Assembly (NCBI RefSeq): GCF_025947305.1
Contig: NZ_CP110009.1
Span: 2,211,501 to 2,275,500 of the forward strand
DNA from: Flavobacterium sp. N3904
GTDB taxonomy: Bacteria; Bacteroidota; Bacteroidia; Flavobacteriales; Flavobacteriaceae
DNA length: 64,000 nt
Reading direction: 5' to 3'
Part shown: positions 61,259 to 64,000 of the stretch, in pieces
Layout: each line of letters begins with the position of its first letter
How positions within the stretch are numbered: the stretch's first letter is position 1
Program-made: the position numbers and the translations under genes
The notes under the pieces: generated by a model
What the model saw: only the letters and a program-made list of their open reading frames with translations
Databases searched by the model: none
Told to the model about the DNA's origin: nothing

Positions 61259-61537
61259 TTATTTTGATTGGTAGTAATTTACATCTAGCCAAGAACCGCC
61301 ATTGTAACAGTCGATTCCTTTTTGAGAAAGATAATGTTGTGCTTGTCCGCTTCGGTTTCCGGAGGCGCAACAAAGTACTAATGGAGCTTTCAGGTTCTCA
61401 ATTTCTTCAATTCGGTTTTGTATTTCGCCCAATGGAATGTTGATGGAGCTCACAACATGGCCACCCATAAATTCTTCATGAGTTCGTACGTCTACAATTG
61501 TGCCTTGTTTTTCTTTAATTATGTTTTCTAGTGTCAT
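61259..61537 (-). CDS. Rhodanese-domain protein
   Basis: 92 residues: TIVDVRTHEEFMGGHVVSSINIP and active-site loop LCCASGNRSGQA. Clearly a paralogue of its neighbour. First gene of the rhodanese-rhodanese-OsmC operon. Confidence 0.92.
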   Translation of the reverse strand: MTLENIIKEKQGTIVDVRTHEEFMGGHVVSSINIPLGEIQNRIEEIENLKAPLVLCCASGNRSGQAQHYLSQKGIDCYNGGSWLDVNYYQSK

Positions 61538-61652
61538 TTTTTTGGAATAAAATTATTTTGATGATGCAAAAATATGATAAGGATTAAGACTATACAGTAA
61601 CTTTTGTTACATAGGTTTTTTTAATGGCTAAATTTTTAAGATTTTGAACGTT

Positions 61653-61687
61653 AATCTTTTTCAAAGTTTAAAACTTTGAAAAAGATT
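61653..61687. repeat. 35-bp near-perfect palindrome
   Basis: 17-bp arms (61653-61669 and 61671-61687) exactly complementary with a 1-nt centre: AATCTTTTTCAAAGTTT. Resembles the CAAAGTTTTAAACTTTG repeat class. Lies in the spacer before the rhodanese operon. Confidence 0.65.
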
Positions 61688-61785
61688 TGATTATAAAAGA
61701 CTAAGAGGTTAAAAGATAATAGTTTGAATTTATTTGTGAGAGATTAAAATTAAATTCAAAAAACACATCTTATAGTTTTTTTTAT

Positions 61786-62226
61786 CTACTCGGTTTTATA
61801 AGCATGAATAGATTGTCCTACAAGTTTCCAATCGCCATTTATTTTTTCTAGTAATCGAATCTCATGCGAAAAGGTTTTCTTGCCATCTTTGGCAATCGAT
61901 ACTTCGTCATGGCTGACCCAAGCATTATCGTCGTGAATGCTCATTTTATAATTTGAATTTATCGAAGTGCCACCACTTGCATTCACAATAGGTTTTATAA
62001 TAGCGGCTGGAGGTACTTCAAAAGTCTTACCATCAGCAGTCGAAATCAAAATTTTGCTATAAGGCTGAATATGCCAGCAGGCAGCATGTGCTTCACTATC
62101 GCCCAATCTCCAAGTGGAAGATTCTTTTTCAAGGAGGCTTTTAATAGCTTCTTCATCATTGACTGTAGGTTTGCAACTCAACAAAAGTAAACTTGGAATA
62201 AGAATCAGGGCTAATTTTAATTTCAT
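61786..62226 (-). CDS. SnoaL/NTF2-like lipoprotein
   Basis: 146 residues with lipobox LLSC (Cys17), ATG 62226 chosen to give the signal. Cone-shaped NTF2-like fold: DEEAIKSLLEKESSTWRLGD, AWVSHDEVSIAKDG, HEIRLLEKINGDWKLVGQSIHAY. Members include enzymes and ligand binders; no function assigned. Single gene. Confidence 0.85.
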   Translation of the reverse strand: MKLKLALILIPSLLLLSCKPTVNDEEAIKSLLEKESSTWRLGDSEAHAACWHIQPYSKILISTADGKTFEVPPAAIIKPIVNASGGTSINSNYKMSIHDDNAWVSHDEVSIAKDGKKTFSHEIRLLEKINGDWKLVGQSIHAYKTE

Positions 62227-62391
62227 GATAGTATGGTTTTGTTTTAAAAGAAGTTTAAAGATACGTTTTTCGGGAATGTTTTTTTTAAGCAAATTAAGTA
62301 AAACAAATAAAGTATGTGAATCGAAAAAATAAGGTAAAAATAAATACTGAAACATTTTTAATTTAGTAATTATCAAATTTTGAAATTAACC

Positions 62392-62399
62392 TATCTTTG
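62392..62399 (+). promoter_or_regulatory. -7 element before tgt
   Basis: TATCTTTG, 31 bp upstream of the tgt ATG. Confidence 0.5.
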
Positions 62400-62430
62400 C
62401 CGACCCGAACAATAGGGAAAAAGAACGTTT

Positions 62431-63561
62431 ATGAAGTTTGATTTATTAAAAACAGATCCGCAATCGAAAGCACGTGCGGGAAGTATTACTACAGATCACG
62501 GTGTGATTGAAACACCAATTTTTATGCCTGTTGGTACGGTTGCGTCGGTAAAAGGGGTGCATCAACGGGAATTAAAAGAAGATATAAACCCTGATATTAT
62601 CCTGGGAAATACTTACCATTTGTACTTGCGTCCGCAAATCGATATTCTCGAGAAAGCGGGTGGATTACATAAATTCATGAATTGGGATCGCAATATTTTG
62701 ACCGATTCTGGCGGATATCAAGTGTATTCGCTTTCGGCTAACCGAAAAATCAAGGAAGAGGGAGTGAAGTTTAAATCGCATATCGATGGTTCGTACCATG
62801 TGTTTACGCCAGAGAATGTGATGGAAATTCAACGTAGCATCGGGGCCGATATTATCATGGCTTTTGATGAATGTACGCCTTATCCTTGCGATTACCGCTA
62901 TGCACAGCGCTCGATGCACATGACCCACCGCTGGCTGGACCGTTGCATCAACCACTTAGAGAAAGTGCCGGTGAAATATGGTTACGACCAAACTTTTTTT
63001 CCTATAATACAAGGAAGTACGTATAAAGATTTAAGACGACAATCGGCAGAATATATTGCCAATTCCAATCAGCAAGGTAACGCCATTGGCGGACTATCGG
63101 TAGGAGAGCCTGCCGAAGAAATGTACGCCATGACCGAAGTGGTTTGCGAGATTCTGCCCGAAGACAAACCCCGTTATTTGATGGGAGTTGGGACGCCAAT
63201 TAATATCTTGGAAAATATCGCTCTTGGAATTGATATGTTCGACTGTGTGATGCCTACGCGCAACGCCAGAAATGGTATGTTGTTTACGGCTAACGGAACG
63301 ATTAACATAAAGAATAAAAAGTGGGAAGCCGATTTTTCTCCCGTAGACGAAATGGGAATTACCTTTGTAGATACCGAATATTCTAAAGCGTATTTGCGTC
63401 ACCTTTTTGCTGCCAACGAATACTTGGGAAAACAAATCGCCACGATACACAATCTTGGTTTTTATATGTGGTTGGTTTGCGAAGCTAGAAAACATATCTT
63501 AGCTGGCGATTTCAAACCTTGGAAAGAAATGATGGTGAAAAACATGAGCCAACGACTGTAA
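62431..63561 (+). CDS. tgt: tRNA-guanine transglycosylase
   Basis: 376 residues. Exchanges guanine 34 for the queuine precursor preQ1 in tRNAs with GUN anticodons. TIM barrel with GNTYHLYLRP, catalytic LTDSGGYQVYSL (Asp), GGLSVGEP, and second Asp in GIDMFDCVMPTRNARNG. The bacterial zinc-site Cys set is not clearly seen in my reading of the last 60 residues. Likely same transcript as the LptF/G-type gene after 89 bp. Confidence 0.95.
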   Translation: MKFDLLKTDPQSKARAGSITTDHGVIETPIFMPVGTVASVKGVHQRELKEDINPDIILGNTYHLYLRPQIDILEKAGGLHKFMNWDRNILTDSGGYQVYSLSANRKIKEEGVKFKSHIDGSYHVFTPENVMEIQRSIGADIIMAFDECTPYPCDYRYAQRSMHMTHRWLDRCINHLEKVPVKYGYDQTFFPIIQGSTYKDLRRQSAEYIANSNQQGNAIGGLSVGEPAEEMYAMTEVVCEILPEDKPRYLMGVGTPINILENIALGIDMFDCVMPTRNARNGMLFTANGTINIKNKKWEADFSPVDEMGITFVDTEYSKAYLRHLFAANEYLGKQIATIHNLGFYMWLVCEARKHILAGDFKPWKEMMVKNMSQRL

Positions 63562-63566
63562 AATAA

Positions 63567-63645
63567 TTATGAATTATAAGTTATAAATTATGAGTTAGCT
63601 TGTCGCCCATAATTCATAACTCATAATTCATAACTCATAACTTCA
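63567..63645. repeat. AT-rich direct and inverted repeats
   Basis: The words ATTCATAACTCATA recur directly, and the left part (ATTATGAATTATAAGTT) is complementary to the right (CATAATTCATAACT). Intergenic between tgt and the permease gene. Such repeats are common after genes in this group. Confidence 0.6.
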
Positions 63646-63649
63646 AAAT

Positions 63650-64000
63650 ATGCTAACAATAATAGATAAATACATTCTAAAAAGATACTTGGCCACTTTT
63701 GCGGTGATGCTTTTGTTATTTGCCCCTATTGGGATGATTATTGACATCTCGGAGAAGATCAATAAAATGATTGAGAACCAGGTACCAGTCTTGAAAATTG
63801 CCATTTATTATTATCATTTTACGATTTATTTCATGAATAACCTCTTTCCGATATTCTTGTTTATATCGGTAATTTGGTTTACTTCAAAATTGGCCAATGA
63901 CACCGAAATTATTGCTATTTTAAGTTCGGGTATTTCGTTTACACGATTCATGAGGCCTTATATTATAGGAGCTTCGATTATATCGGTTATTGTTTTGCTA
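63650..64000 (+). CDS. LptF/LptG-family permease, N-terminal part (cut by window edge)
   Basis: First 117 residues of a YjgP/YjgQ-type protein: DKYILKRYLATFAVMLLLFAPIGMI, IYYYHFTIYFMNNLFPIFLFISVIW and SKLANDTEIIAILSSGISFTRFM, the standard three-helix start. LptF and LptG form the inner-membrane part of the LPS export ABC transporter; which of the two this is cannot be told from the fragment. Confidence 0.92.
   Translation, partial: MLTIIDKYILKRYLATFAVMLLLFAPIGMIIDISEKINKMIENQVPVLKIAIYYYHFTIYFMNNLFPIFLFISVIWFTSKLANDTEIIAILSSGISFTRFMRPYIIGASIISVIVLL

Noticed and set aside
63567-63645. CRISPR-like array
   Set aside because: Repeat words are short, directly adjacent and AT-only, with no spacers or cas genes.

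Overview
The window is an AT-rich chromosomal segment of a member of the Bacteroidota, most likely a Flavobacterium or close relative. The support is: promoters of the TTTG...TAnnTTTG type (clear examples before the restriction-modification genes, crtI, transketolase and the tRNA operon), a zeaxanthin-type carotenoid cluster, a riboswitch-controlled TonB-dependent vitamin B12 uptake locus, DUF4252/ECF pairs, many small lipoproteins, and intergenic repeats of kinds I associate with flavobacterial genomes. No species can be named from the sequence alone.

Layout. 1-4363 is accessory: a C-M-R type II restriction-modification operon (R cut by the window edge) with its own operator-promoter, a DUF4145 gene bounded by inverted repeats, an SRPBCC gene with a possible degraded HxlR regulator beside it, and a structured repeat. 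4364-8114 holds a CPA2 antiporter and purB. 8291-21979 is a light-response region: a CarH/LitR-like B12-dependent photoreceptor, crtI-crtB-crtZ, an SRPBCC gene and a photolyase on the plus strand. On the minus strand a tetR-ABC1-DUF2256-photolyase-TIGR03643-SDR-SDR/DUF2867 series faces it, and a TIGR01777 epimerase diverges from that. 21983-31918 is mostly housekeeping (YceI, thioesterase, RmuC, pseudouridine synthase, TrmL, methyltransferase), plus an ECF sigma gene coupled to a protein with an inner-membrane helix, a long linker and a C-terminal outer-membrane barrel.

31997-39005 is the B12 region: BtuF-BtuC-(CHMI-like)-BtuD on the minus strand, divergent from a cobalamin riboswitch, a BtuB-like receptor and a surface beta-propeller lipoprotein. 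39127-42790 has an S41 protease and an ECF-anti-sigma-DUF4252-DUF4252 operon. 42807-44022 is a standalone HsdR-type nuclease gene framed by two near-identical copies of one terminator. 44194-48405 is a molybdenum hydroxylase operon with its XdhC and MobA-like maturation genes. 48996-54639 has a CheB-CheR-PAS-histidine kinase protein and a FAD/Rieske oxidoreductase.

55142-64000 carries one tRNA-Leu and two tRNA-Lys genes, aroK, a PRTase, an S4 protein, an FKBP lipoprotein, split transketolase, OsmC, two rhodaneses, a SnoaL-like lipoprotein, tgt and the start of an LptF/G permease.

How parts connect. The CarH-like regulator should need adenosylcobalamin, and the B12 import locus lies about 25 kb away, so light-induced pigment and photolyase expression probably depends on B12 supply. 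Carotenoid genes for prenyl elongation (crtE) and lycopene cyclization (crtY) are not in the window and must be elsewhere.
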